Positions 29,989 to 41,200 of a DNA stretch of 64,000 bases are shown one piece after another. The translations under genes and the position numbers were made by a program. Origin of the DNA: Barthelona sp. PCE (Eukaryota > Metamonada: BaSk clade). Below the pieces are notes generated by a model. The model saw nothing but the letters and a program-made list of their open reading frames with translations, searched no databases and was not told the origin of the DNA. The DNA lies in assembly GCA_040285745.1 (NCBI GenBank), contig JAUFOR010000008.1, positions 806,001-870,000 on the forward strand, in the 5' to 3' direction. Within the stretch, counting starts at the first letter, position 1, and each line of letters starts with the position of its first letter.

Positions 29989-30077
29989 TAATGTGATCTC
30001 ATAACCGAAAAAGGTTAATAAGTAGTAAAACGCGTGCATTTTGTTTTTCAGCGTTACTCACACAAATTTTAAATGTC
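29989..30077. promoter_or_regulatory. 89-base divergent promoter
   Basis: It lies between the helical tether-like gene (-) and a basic unknown (+). Forward strand TTTTTCAGCGTTACTCAC lies about 20-40 bases before the ATG at 30078. Confidence 0.4.
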
Positions 30078-30731
30078 ATGAAGAAACGGGCAACTTCAGC
30101 ATCACGGAAAAGGGGCAGAAATTTGCGATTTGGAGAGAAGTTTGAAGATGTAGTTAAGGAACGACGCAATTCAGACGAAAGATTGGATTATATTCATGAT
30201 GTCATTGATGAACGTCAGAAATATATCGACCAAATGCTATTATTAAGCAAAAGATCAAAGCATGAGTTGGATGCTAAGATTAATGCTGAGTTTGGAGCAT
30301 TATCGCAACATGATGTGAAGAAAATGAACCTCCCAATGAAGAACGTGTCCATTATGGGTATGATTGATGATGTAGACGATCATCACGTTGAGCTTCAATC
30401 TAGTTCTGAATTCCATCGTTCTTGTAGTATTAATGCGCCAGTACAGCAGGGTGTCGACGAATCCCAGGAATTTACACCACTGAAAAACTCTTTAACCCTT
30501 AAAAAAATGGACGTACCTAAGAAAAAACCTGATTCACCTTATGATAGTCATAAAGTTGAGGTTTTCGTGTACAGGGAGCCTGAATCAACCAGCACAGGCG
30601 AGATGCAATCGGCAATTTCACCTCGTTCAATTCGTTTAATTAAACCACCTTGGATCAATCGTAAGATATCACCTGATCCAACCTTTACGACTTCTGAGCA
30701 TTCAGCCTTTGAAGAAGCAATAAATCAATAA
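30078..30731 (+). CDS. Basic, mostly disordered protein, unknown
   Basis: The protein has 217 residues. It begins MKKRATSASRKRGRNLRFGEKF (nuclear-localisation-like) and continues with a charged helix (about 25-75, RLDYIHDVIDERQKYIDQM). A Ser/Pro-rich region with SPR, SPD and TPL sites follows. I recognise no family. The next gene starts 52 bases downstream in the same orientation. Confidence 0.65.
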   Translation: MKKRATSASRKRGRNLRFGEKFEDVVKERRNSDERLDYIHDVIDERQKYIDQMLLLSKRSKHELDAKINAEFGALSQHDVKKMNLPMKNVSIMGMIDDVDDHHVELQSSSEFHRSCSINAPVQQGVDESQEFTPLKNSLTLKKMDVPKKKPDSPYDSHKVEVFVYREPESTSTGEMQSAISPRSIRLIKPPWINRKISPDPTFTTSEHSAFEEAINQ

Positions 30732-30783
30732 AATAACCTGCAATTTTTTTTTTCACTTTGCTTTTGTACATTTTTTTTGCTTT

Positions 30784-31614
30784 ATGGAGGTTTATAACAC
30801 CATTTTTTTATTTATTTTTTACTTTGCAGACATCTGTTTAGCAATTTTTGCAATTCACAGCACTTTTAAATATGCGCGAACTCGTCAAGCCACTAAAATG
30901 AAATTTCGTGGCTTTAAACTGTCCTTGGGTTTTTTTTTAGCGCTTTGTGAAGTGATATTGTTCATTTTTCTATTTGGATTTGTGGATGAGTTTAGTGATG
31001 ATTTTAAAGATTTTTATCGTGGTGTTGACTCTTTTAGGGTCTTTTATGCGATTTTATTCAACTGTATTGTAATGTTTCCTTTATTTATTGTTTTTAACAC
31101 ACTTGTAACTTCCAAATTTTTGCGTTCAATTTTTTTTATGATATCTTTACTGTTGCCTCCATTAATCATGTGGAGATTACCGTTCCTATTACCCAACAGT
31201 GATCTTCTCACTAAACCTCGATTTTTTTTCGATCATCAGAATGTTACTAATGGTGATTACTTAGTATTGTCCATTTCTTCTCTTATACAGCTCATTGAGA
31301 TCATATTGGTGCTGCAATTGGTACTAGGTAAGGTTGAAAACAACACGATTAGAAGGAATTCCTTTAAACTTTTTATTATTTCGATTTCCTTAATGTTTTT
31401 TGCTTTTTTTACTTCTTTTTTATTAATTTTTATCAATTCATTCATCATAAACATGTTAACTATCGTCTTTTTACTAGCTAATGGTTCGGTTCATTTGTAC
31501 TATTACACCGAGAGACAAAGCGGAATCATCAAACAAAGCGCTTTGCAGTACAGAAGAGATCTTCTCAATACGGAAAACAAAGACATGGGCATGGGTTATG
31601 TCGTGACACTGTAG
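30784..31614 (+). CDS. Seven-transmembrane protein, unknown family
   Basis: The protein has 276 residues with seven clear hydrophobic helices at about 5-26, 43-67, 83-107, 111-136, 159-182, 194-217 and 219-241. The loops are short and the C-terminal tail is a hydrophilic 35 residues. Charge bias (Lys/Arg in the first and last loops) would put the tail in the cytosol. The size and topology resemble TOM1/THH1-type or GPCR-like proteins, but no signature is seen. The sequence is AT-rich with long T runs, as expected from Phe/Leu/Ile codons. TTTTTCACTTTGC lies upstream. The last 19 bases overlap the convergent armadillo gene. Confidence 0.7.
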   Translation: MEVYNTIFLFIFYFADICLAIFAIHSTFKYARTRQATKMKFRGFKLSLGFFLALCEVILFIFLFGFVDEFSDDFKDFYRGVDSFRVFYAILFNCIVMFPLFIVFNTLVTSKFLRSIFFMISLLLPPLIMWRLPFLLPNSDLLTKPRFFFDHQNVTNGDYLVLSISSLIQLIEIILVLQLVLGKVENNTIRRNSFKLFIISISLMFFAFFTSFLLIFINSFIINMLTIVFLLANGSVHLYYYTERQSGIIKQSALQYRRDLLNTENKDMGMGYVVTL

Positions 31615-32846
31615 CACAAATTTACGAGTTGCTCTACCTCCCGTATAAATGATTTTCCCCAATCATCATCGTCGATTGTCACGTTGATAAGCATCGAATG
31701 TAAACAGTTGAGTGTTTCTTTCCTGATGGCTTTCGTGGATGATGTGATGTTGTTTTTGAGGAATGATAGTACGCACTCTTGCTCGCAGAAAAAGGAGAAC
31801 CCTGTAAGAGATATGAGGTTGGTAAGAACCCAAAGATAACAGCCAACGAGTGCTGGATCACTCGATGTAGCTGCAGAGTCCAGTCTTGAGAAGAAAAAAC
31901 GTAAAGAACAAGAACCTAAAACATAATTAGAATTATCAGAATAGCATAAATTGCCCAAAAACAAAACAAAATACTTTTCAATTCGTGATCCTATACCCAT
32001 ACTGTCTTCCATATCTAACTGCTCTAATCTTTCGATAACAAGATCAGTGATAATCTTGTTCTCGTCTTTGATAACAAAAAAATCGCAATAAGGATTCTCT
32101 TGGAACAAGCCAATCGAGTACAAGATGTGTGCCAAGACCTCAACAGAAAGAGATGTGCGTGTGATGAGTTCATAAAACATGAGTCGTACAAAAGACGGTA
32201 TGGGGTGATGGCTTGAGTACCGTACTATGTTGCACAGTACCCACAGATACTTCAAAGCCAGCAGCGAATCATTGCCAGTGATTTTGTAGTGTTGTAGATC
32301 AAGTAAATATATTTTATGGATAGCCCCCCACACGCCCATACTCTCACACAGAATAGCAAGCGGCTGGCAGTCACCAATGATGTTTCCCAACAACCATGTC
32401 GCTTGCTTGACCGTCTCAACGTCGACAACGAACAAAAAATCGAAAGTTTCGGTGAGAATGTAGCGGATAGTGACCTGAATAATTGGTGTAAAGAAACATA
32501 GATCAGCGCACATAGACGTGCAAAAAGCAATGTTTGTTAAGCAGTATAAGGCGTAAAACACTAGCTTACGAGAATATTTTCCAGATATCAGAGAGACTAA
32601 CAGCTTAAACAATTCAACTAAGTCATGATTTAAAGCAAGGTCAGGTTGTTCTTCGAATTTAGAGTCCGTGAAGACAAATTTAAGAGCGTTGAGGTAATCT
32701 ATAACCACAGATAGCTCATTATTTGCCAAAGCAGCCCTAATCTCTGAAACAACAGCATCCCAGTTATTATGCGCTATTAGAGACTTAATTGAGCCCAGAT
32801 CCAACTCTTTAAGAGATGTTAAATTTAATGGAGTAACTGAGACCAT
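31596..32846 (-). CDS. Armadillo-repeat protein, importin-alpha-like
   Basis: The protein has 416 residues from the ATG at 32844-32846 (MVSVTPLNLTSLKEL). The frame is open 42 codons further upstream, but that stretch is AT-rich intergenic-like sequence. Helical repeats of about 42 residues are seen. One contains VKQATWLLGNIIGD, the W...GN-I-GD signature of importin-alpha arm repeats; others are LKYLWVLCNIVRY, CYLWVLTNLISL and VFYALYCLTNIAF. The basic importin-beta-binding N-terminus is absent, so it may not be a classical nuclear-import adaptor. The stop lies inside the last codons of the convergent 7-TM gene. Confidence 0.7.
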   Translation of the reverse strand: MVSVTPLNLTSLKELDLGSIKSLIAHNNWDAVVSEIRAALANNELSVVIDYLNALKFVFTDSKFEEQPDLALNHDLVELFKLLVSLISGKYSRKLVFYALYCLTNIAFCTSMCADLCFFTPIIQVTIRYILTETFDFLFVVDVETVKQATWLLGNIIGDCQPLAILCESMGVWGAIHKIYLLDLQHYKITGNDSLLALKYLWVLCNIVRYSSHHPIPSFVRLMFYELITRTSLSVEVLAHILYSIGLFQENPYCDFFVIKDENKIITDLVIERLEQLDMEDSMGIGSRIEKYFVLFLGNLCYSDNSNYVLGSCSLRFFFSRLDSAATSSDPALVGCYLWVLTNLISLTGFSFFCEQECVLSFLKNNITSSTKAIRKETLNCLHSMLINVTIDDDDWGKSFIREVEQLVNLCYSVTT

Positions 32847-33083
32847 GAAAGTAGATAGAAATGGAAAGGTGTATAATATGTGCAAAATAAAGTATGTTAT
32901 GGGTGTTAAAATGATAAAAACTGGCCCGTTTATAGAAAATCCTAATGAAAAGGGATAGAAAACAAATTTCATGAGCTGTTGTTGAAGAGTTTGCAGGGCT
33001 CAGTTTTTCTTCAAGAAATCGTGAATTTGTGCAACTACCGATGCGCACAGTTGTTTATTTATACCTATTCACATTCAACAACA

Positions 33084-34223
33084 TTATTTCCTGATCTCAT
33101 CAGGCTTGGCCAGTGGATTCAATATCTCAGTCTTTGTGACCCGGTGGTACGACTGGACGAAGCCGACCGTGTAGTAAACAAATGAACCAATCAATAGAAA
33201 CATGACAACATCGAAGAACCATGTGGGATTGACGAGATCAAAGTACTGGTCCAATATGGAAATGAGGAACAGCGCGCAGTATACAAGCAGCCTTGATGGC
33301 TCCTGTGCTGAAAGGGCAGCGATGATGAGCTTGTTGAAGAGGAAATCCTGCATGATGATAAAGAGCCACGTCACACGGAGAGGATGCGTGTTCCAGTGTG
33401 CAGCAGGGAGTTTGGACTGCAACAGACTGAGCACAGCGACAATTATGAACCAAAATGCGTTCTGCCAGACGTGTCCCAGTCGCTCCTTATCCTCAGTCTT
33501 CAGGCAGTCGAGGAAACGAATGGCTGCGACATATAGGACCCCACCAGACACAATACATAAGAAGAGCAGATGATTGCGATCGATGAACTGCACCTGACTT
33601 ACGAAGAAAAGCATGGCGTATACAAGACGGTGTTCTTTTGATCCACTGATCTTTGTCACGCGTTCCTCACCATGGACGTAGAAGTGCAGCGCGTTTGTAA
33701 ATGGGACAAGGGAACCGAAAGAGAAGAAAAGAAGCGAGACATCAGCAGCATAAAACTGCAAGGCATGGGGGAGATGTGTGACAGCTAAGAGGGTCGTGAA
33801 ATTCTCAAAGTTGAGCTTCTCGAATATGACAATACCGTTCATACTGTTGGTAGCCGCAACATATGGGTATACAGCACTGTCCAAAAAGACACCAACTATG
33901 AGCATACAGCCGAAAAATACACAGCTAAAGGTACTGAAATCAAGCACCCAGAGCAGAAGAACACCAAGTAAAACGGGAATTAAGCCCAAAGCAGTGAGTA
34001 TGATTGACGAAATATTTTTTGGGATTATTTTGGCAATTTTTGATCCAATGTGCCGTTCCAAAAGACGTGTTATGAGAGAATTATCATCCTTAATATGTTG
34101 ATATCGAATAATTTTTGCAACATCATCATATTTATCAGCGAGAGGATCAATTCGCGTCTTTCTATCACGCACAGGATCATCGATATGTGTTTGTGTGATT
34201 GCTGAGCCTTCTGAATTTACCAT
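33084..34223 (-). CDS. CEPT/EPT1-like membrane protein lacking the CDP-alcohol transferase motif
   Basis: The protein has 379 residues with about 9-10 membrane helices. The N-terminus reads like choline/ethanolamine phosphotransferases: YQHIKDDNSLITRLLERHI (about 41-59), then IPKNISSIILTALGLIPVLLG, which matches the family's P-NLITL-G region. The catalytic DGxxARxxxxxxxxGxxxDxxxD motif should follow. At that place (about 113-135) it reads FLDSAVYPYVAATNSMNG: the Asp cluster, Arg and final Asp residues are missing. Active enzymes make phosphatidylethanolamine or phosphatidylcholine from CDP-alcohols at the ER. This one should be inactive or do something else. It lies 39 bases from EFM7. Confidence 0.7.
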   Translation of the reverse strand: MVNSEGSAITQTHIDDPVRDRKTRIDPLADKYDDVAKIIRYQHIKDDNSLITRLLERHIGSKIAKIIPKNISSIILTALGLIPVLLGVLLLWVLDFSTFSCVFFGCMLIVGVFLDSAVYPYVAATNSMNGIVIFEKLNFENFTTLLAVTHLPHALQFYAADVSLLFFSFGSLVPFTNALHFYVHGEERVTKISGSKEHRLVYAMLFFVSQVQFIDRNHLLFLCIVSGGVLYVAAIRFLDCLKTEDKERLGHVWQNAFWFIIVAVLSLLQSKLPAAHWNTHPLRVTWLFIIMQDFLFNKLIIAALSAQEPSRLLVYCALFLISILDQYFDLVNPTWFFDVVMFLLIGSFVYYTVGFVQSYHRVTKTEILNPLAKPDEIRK

Positions 34224-34262
34224 TCTGAATGTAAGGGAAAAAAAATTTTATACACAAAAAGT

Positions 34263-35099
34263 TTATTCTGTTAATTGTGAAGCATCGTACTGTGCCTTGA
34301 ATGCGTTCAGAGCTGCAAATATCTGAATGTGATCAGTTTTCTTGACAATATCCTCATTGTATGTGAGTTTGAAACATAAAACACAACCTCTGATACGAGG
34401 ATCACCTAAATCGTTCTCACCATGTGGCTTGCATCGCACCCACCGTCTGAATTCAACATCAAAACCAAGCTCAACACATTTCTCAAAAAATCCCATATCT
34501 TTTTCGAGTAAATGTGGTCTGTGAGGTGAAAAAGCAACTAAACATACACCATCGTGCTTCATGAGCTGCACTACACTGTTTAAAAGTTTTTCATGACAAC
34601 TATGATTAAAAACCAAATCAGAAAGTATCACTGTATCATATCTTTTTGCCTTATCCTCTGCTACCTTCTCACCCCATAAGTATCCCTCTACAGTGATGCG
34701 TTCACACTCTTCATCAGTTAGATTATTAGCAACCGACCAAGATACGTTGCCTTGCAATGTATCATCAGGATAATCTGTGCAATACATTTCTTTAGCACCT
34801 AACACAGTTGCAACAAGTGAGCTGTATCCAACTCCTGCACCCAATTCAACGACGTATTTATCAACAATGTGTTGTTTGTTTTCGGAGAGTAAAACTCCCG
34901 TTTCAATGGCAGAAGGCCATAAAATATTACCCCAAAGTGAGTCACGTGTGCTAGTACGTAGTTTGAAAGCACGCTCTACTTCTGAGCACCTTTGATTGAT
35001 AAAAATAAATGTTTCCTCTTCAGGTTCGCTTTCTTCAATAAAAAACAGATCGTTCACACAATCTTCAACCTCTACACCCTCCATGGAATGTTCTTGCAT
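34263..35099 (-). CDS. EFM7/NNT1-like protein N-terminal and lysine methyltransferase
   Basis: The protein has 278 residues. It is a seven-beta-strand class I methyltransferase of the METTL21/EFM7 group: LWGNILWPSAIETG (about 55-68), SAM motif I VVELGAGVGYSSL (about 83-95), acidic post-I CTDYPDD, LSDLVFNHSCHE at the position of the family's DLLFNHS-H, and AFSPHRPHLLEKDMGFF, all typical of EFM7. Yeast Efm7 methylates the N-terminus and Lys3 of eEF1A. That substrate is inferred from the family. The ATG at 35097-35099 is preceded by CTTCTTCAGTA. Confidence 0.88.
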   Translation of the reverse strand: MQEHSMEGVEVEDCVNDLFFIEESEPEEETFIFINQRCSEVERAFKLRTSTRDSLWGNILWPSAIETGVLLSENKQHIVDKYVVELGAGVGYSSLVATVLGAKEMYCTDYPDDTLQGNVSWSVANNLTDEECERITVEGYLWGEKVAEDKAKRYDTVILSDLVFNHSCHEKLLNSVVQLMKHDGVCLVAFSPHRPHLLEKDMGFFEKCVELGFDVEFRRWVRCKPHGENDLGDPRIRGCVLCFKLTYNEDIVKKTDHIQIFAALNAFKAQYDASQLTE

Positions 35100-35251
35100 T
35101 ACTGAAGAAGTGTATGTTTAGAAAAACAAAAATTTATAATTGTTTATTACATTGAATAGTTGATTTGACTGTACACAGATAAGATGGGTAAGTAAGAACA
35201 AGAAACACAAAAGAAAGAAGCAAAATCAATTAAACAATGGTGGGAATGGAA

Positions 35252-38200
35252 TTAGTAATCAAGGAAATTACCTTGGGAGAACTGACTAAAGTCCTCACCG
35301 AATTCCATTTGATCTAACTCACCAAATGAAGGAATGTTAGAAGAATGGGAATTACGAATGCTGACGAGGGGATTCAACAAGTTATTGGGACGGAAACCAT
35401 TTCCGTAGAACTTCTTCTTGTTGGAGCCATAGAGCATACGTTTAACAGCGATATTGATGTTTTGAATGATGGAGTAGAGAACTACACCGCCTACTAATAA
35501 GGCCATAACCCAAGCAGCAGTTGTGGACTGGTCCGAAGATTCGGGAGAAGCTGCAAGGATGAAACCATAGAAGAAAATGACCATCAATGTCATGTAGTAA
35601 AGATTTTGAAGATTATTAACCTTCTGATCAGCAAAGTTCTGAGAGAAACTCTGAATTAGTAAACCAGTGCATGATAGTAACATACCGACCACGCTCTGGA
35701 GAACAGACTCGCGTTCCAGGAAGAAGAGTCCTGCGACAATACCAATACATATGATCTGTTCGAGAGACTCAAAAACATAGCTATTACTCTTGTAAGGTGC
35801 AGTTAGAATTTCACTGACAGACTGAATGTCAGTGGCTTTCTTTGAATCTGCACTGTCAAGAGAGATAGTACGTTTGCGTTTGACGAGCATAACAACCTGC
35901 CATGTTGCCCAAGCAACGAGTGCGAGAACTGCACCGATTATCATTTGTGTCCACTCAGAGGTGTAACACTGTAGAGATGGATCGGGGGAGATTGCGTAGT
36001 CGTCTGTGATTTGGCGACAAGGGATCGCGGTTGAGAGGATGTGAATGATTGCTGGGACTGTAAGCAAACCAATATAACTCACAAACGTGGATACAAAAGT
36101 GCCAATATCAATGGTTCTCTTTTTGAATTTCTTCTTGAGCGCACCAAATGCCTTGGCAACGCCAAAGAGAATAGGTATGTACGATAATGCAACAACAGCA
36201 CCATCATACAACGGCACCTGACCGAATATACACTTCCACAGATTACGCTTGGCGATATCCAGTGTTAGGGTATCGAAGAAGTAGACAATCCATTGGAAGA
36301 ATTGAGGGAAGAAGTAACCGCACGTCATACGAATTGACGCCAACATTTGAAGGAAACGCCACAGTGTCTTAACCGCGCCTAAGTTCTGAAGCTGGTTCAG
36401 CACATCGTTTGCGATGAAGAGGCCAAGACCTACATAAATACCGGCAAAGACAAGCAGAATAACAATGGTGACCCAGCGATCGGGACACTCTGCGCATGCA
36501 GGAGAAAGATAAGCTCTTCCTGCTTCACACTCAGTACACTGGATGCCTGTGAAGCCATCTGAGCACTGATCGATATTGGTCGTGTTCTGATTATCTCGAA
36601 CATCAATAGTACAGTTACCCGGGCAACCTTCGGTCTGGCACTTGATTACCGTACCGTCCCTGTTCATCCAGTACCCAGGCTCTACACAGAACTCCGAGCC
36701 GAAGCAGATGAGACCATCGGGACATACGTCACACTTGATGGATCCTTCGGAGTACAGAGGGAACAGGTTACCCTGACAGATACAGGTTGAACCGTCTTCA
36801 GAGGCCATCATGTTGAGCGGACACTGTTCACAACGTGGCGAGGCAAGATGTGATGCAACAGCGTAGGTTCCGCATGATGAGCAACCGTTTTCGGTTGAAG
36901 CGTTCTTGTACGTACCAATAGGACAAGGTGAACACTCGAGTGAACCGTATGAATAAGTCCACATACCGTCAGCACACTGGGAACATGGGCCAATGCCAGG
37001 GGCATCGCTGTAGTATCCAGGACTGCACTGCTGGCACGTACCGGCTTCAAATCCTTCACCGGCGGGACATAGGCGCTTGGTGAGCTGCGCTACGGCAGGC
37101 TCAAGACCCTCAGAAACAGCAAAGACGTCGTAAGTGTTGGGACCACCAACGACAGAGATGCCCTCGAATGCAGAAACACCTTCCTTTGTGGGGGCGGTGA
37201 GGTTTCCTCGGAGAGCAAACTTGTTGGATGAGGGAACAAGAGTAACGTCTCTGTTATTATCCAATGAGATGGTGTTATTGAAAGCATCCACAATGGAGAA
37301 ATGAAGACTCTTCGGTGGATCGATGGTTGGATCGTCACTATCCTGCGGTTCGAAAACGCGGTCAACGCGAATCATACGCGGATTCGTGGCGATGTCATCA
37401 CCGAATATATTGGCTGAAACGTTTGCAAACGTTACATTATCCAGAGAAGGAAGCTCTGCGGTGTTGGTGAATATACCACCACCAGCGATGTCTGCGTGAC
37501 TGTTATCAATTGTAACATTGTCGTACACAACACTTTCAGCTGTAGTGTTCAGCGTTGACGGGGTTAGGAAAGAGCTGTTTCCATCAAATCCGTCATCAAG
37601 CACGTCAGGGCTGATTTGTGCAATGGCACCACCAAGGGAGGCAGTTGTATCGTTCATGGCTACATTAGAGATAGCGATGGGAGCTTCTTCAGCTTCTTCA
37701 ATGCAAAGACATCCACCCAAATCGTTGGCAGAAGCGCCTGTAACGCAACCGTTTTCGATTGAGGTTGATGACCCGCTGGAAGGCACCAGGTACATACAGC
37801 CACCTGATTCTTCAGAATTGACGTCATTGAATGTAAAGTTTGAAACCCTGAGATCGTTGTAATCGACAGCCGAGACAACACCACCGGGGGTAGTTGATCT
37901 GACATTCTCAATTGTAACGTTTGCGACATCTGCTGTTGAATTGCCGCTGACATGTAACAGGGCGGGTGCAACGTTCAAAGCGTCGCCACCGTCGAAGGAT
38001 ACGTCGTTCGCTGTCAACACACTGTCATCCGTGACCACCAAAAGGGGCTGCTTGAGCGGTGTCTGGTTAGGCCCGGGGAATGAAAGGGTGTCGACGTCGA
38101 CATCAGATTGGGAAATTACAATGCCGCCCTTGACATCACCATCGTGCTCCACGTCAGTGAGGGAGACATCAGAGTTATCGATTGTGCCAATGTGATCCAG

Positions 38201-41200
38201 CTCCTGAGGAGACGACGTCTTGAGCTTATTAAGCGCAACATCCGAGGCAACAATACCGAAGAGTGAGTGCACCTTACCGGTAGGACTGGTGACATTCATA
38301 TGATCACTGTTCGTAAACTCAAGATCAACGTCGGAACTTTGCACCGAGAGAAGGGCGTTCTCAACTGCCTCAATGTTTGATACATCGATGGGGCCATTGA
38401 TTTTTGAGTGATCACCGTACAGCAGAGCTGCTTCAGGGGCAGTGATACCGTCGACTGACACGTTATCAAGTTCAATATCAGATTCAACAAGAGAGAAGAC
38501 CGCACCATATGTATTGGCCGAGGCGTTTCTAACACTGACATTGTTTAAGCCAATTGATGAGATGTATGAAGAGAGAACAGCACCAGTTAACAGTGCGTTG
38601 TGGTTGTTGAAATCAACGTTTTCAAGTGATGCATTCGACTGAGCTGCATACATACCTGATCCAGCAACACCTGAGTTATCGCTGAACGTTACGTTCTCAA
38701 TGGAAATAGATGCGTCCTGTACGTAAAGCGCATGGCGTGTACAGTTTGCAACATTGATGTTAGACACATGTGGATACACCATTGTACCGTTCTCGTTCGG
38801 TATACCATTAGCGTTAGTGTATGCGATACCGATACCCTTACCGTCACAGTTGATGATGGGACGATCGGACGGGTCAGCGGCTATCAGGGATGCCGAATAA
38901 TCACCGTCTAATTGCATAGGAATGTAGTCCTCACCAGTGTACTCACCAGGGTGAATAATGATAAAGTCACCCTGACTGGCACGAGCTAAAGCACCTGAGA
39001 TTGTTCTACATGGTGAATCGGGATCACCACAGCAAATATTATCGAAACCATCGAGACTCATGTGCACATTTATGCCCAGAGCCTGAGCGACGGTACGACC
39101 AATTTCTCCGTAGAACTGCCAGTTGGTGTATTTGAAGTCGAAGTTGGCAAGACAGTCACCGCGCGTGTCGTTGAATGTACCTGTCAGATTACCGCTATCA
39201 ATGAAGAAGAACTTAACACCGCGCTCGAAAGAAGCCGTGAGACCAAAGTCAAGATAGAATGTTCCATTGAGCGTAGCGTCTTGATTAACAATCAATCGGT
39301 CATAATGCGTTCCGTTGATAACAGAGACGTAGAAGAGGGAGTCCTCATCAAACTCAATGGCATTCATTCGCACAACAGAGTGTGGTGTGATGGTTGAGTT
39401 AACCAATGAGATAGACGCATTGAGGTAACCTGTACCTTCAATGGAACCGGTGTCGAGCACATAAGGCTCGCTAACCGACAGAACACCAGAACCAACAATG
39501 AACCTCATATCTTCCGTGATGTTGATCGCACCAATGCTCATATCAGTATTGTTCATGACGTAGACGGGTCCAGGGGTCACAAATTCAACGTCCATATTGA
39601 TTTCAACACCGCTCGCCTGCAGAGGCTTGTTCCACATGATCTTAGCGTCATCTTCGGATGTAGCAGTAACACCATCCAAAAGCTCAGCAGTGATCGTCGG
39701 ATCAACCACAATGGAAGATCCGTTCTGCATATGAAGATGTGTGTCGTTGACCAAGTCAAGCGCATTGCTGGGTTTAAGCATGAACTCTTCACCCAGCGTG
39801 GCGATGCAGTTTTCTGTTGAGTTAATCATCACGTTATCAACCAAAAGATTATGGATGTTAATAAGACCACCGCGTAGCTTCAAATCTGAAAGAACAACAG
39901 TGGTGTTTGAGCGTAGCTCACCACATGACATGTCTGCCTCGCTGATTACGAGGTTGTTCATTGCGTCTATCAAACCGTTTGTCATCTCAATCGTGTTGAT
40001 GCTTGCGCTATCAAGTGAGTCAGGCTCAATGATGAGAGAGCCGCCGTCAACCTTCACATCAGTGCTGTGGAATCTGGTGAGAGATCCCTTCTGAATGAGA
40101 AGCGTTCCGTTACTTACCGTGAACGAGTCGTCTGTGAAATCAACAACCGCATTGTATGCGATAGTTAGGAAACCACCATCAACGTTGAAGTTACCAATGT
40201 CCTGGACATTGGAACCATCATTCACAATAGCAGTGCCGTTGTTGAAGAGACCATTCATGAGCACACAGTCAAAACAGTCGGTCATGTTAATGTGACCGCC
40301 AATTTGGTTGAGATGAAGAGTATCAACAGCACCGCGAAGCATCACTTCACCGTCGTTGAGATCAATATCAACTGCACCGTTGAATGAACAACCGCACTCA
40401 GACTCAACGTAACTGTTGTTGTTAACAACAATGTTGGGATTAGAAAGGGTTGTGTCTTCTGTGAGTAGCGTGTTGGAGTTGTCAAGAGCATGGAATGATC
40501 CGTTGTTCGACATTGAAATAATTCCATCTACCACAGCATCACCTGCATCACTGTTCATCAGTTTGCCACCGTTAATAAAGGTTGTACCCTTGACAGTCGC
40601 GTTACCGACATTGTTGAGATCTCCGTTGAGCTGGTTAACACCATCAAGGACGGTGTTACGTCTAACAAGAAGATTTGAAGAGGGGTTAACAGTGAGCTTG
40701 TTATTGTTATCGAAGTTAATATCAAACACGTTATCGGTGTTATTAGCGAGGACAGTACCCTCATTAATAACCTTTGAGTCGGTTGAGATATCACTGACAT
40801 TGGTGTTTCCGTTGAGGATTAATGTCTTGGAAGGATTGACACTGATTGTGATGTTTTCGACATCGACTTGAGCGTCTCTGATCTCACCGTTGTTGATTCT
40901 GAAGATAGGATCAACCCATTTGAGATCACCATCGTGTAAGAGAGTGTCGCCCTCAATAATGTTGAGGGAAGGACCATCGACGACACCACCGCTTTGATCA
41001 TAGATCGTACGAACTGTGGTATTGCCAGCTCCGCGTCGAAGACCATCGCTGAAATTCCATGTGTTAACAAAGACGTCATCGTCAAGATTGAACTCACCAC
41101 CTGTTTGTACGAGGTTGTCGATTTCGGGCGTGAGACAGAGAGACTCGTCAGATAAGGTGACAACACCACCATTGATGTAAAGATCACCGTTACGGAAACA

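Noticed and set aside
30784-31614. 7-TM gene as a chance frame in T-rich DNA
   Set aside because: Seven evenly spaced helices, charged loops and a 276-codon open frame with a proper ATG are unlikely by chance, so it was kept as a gene.
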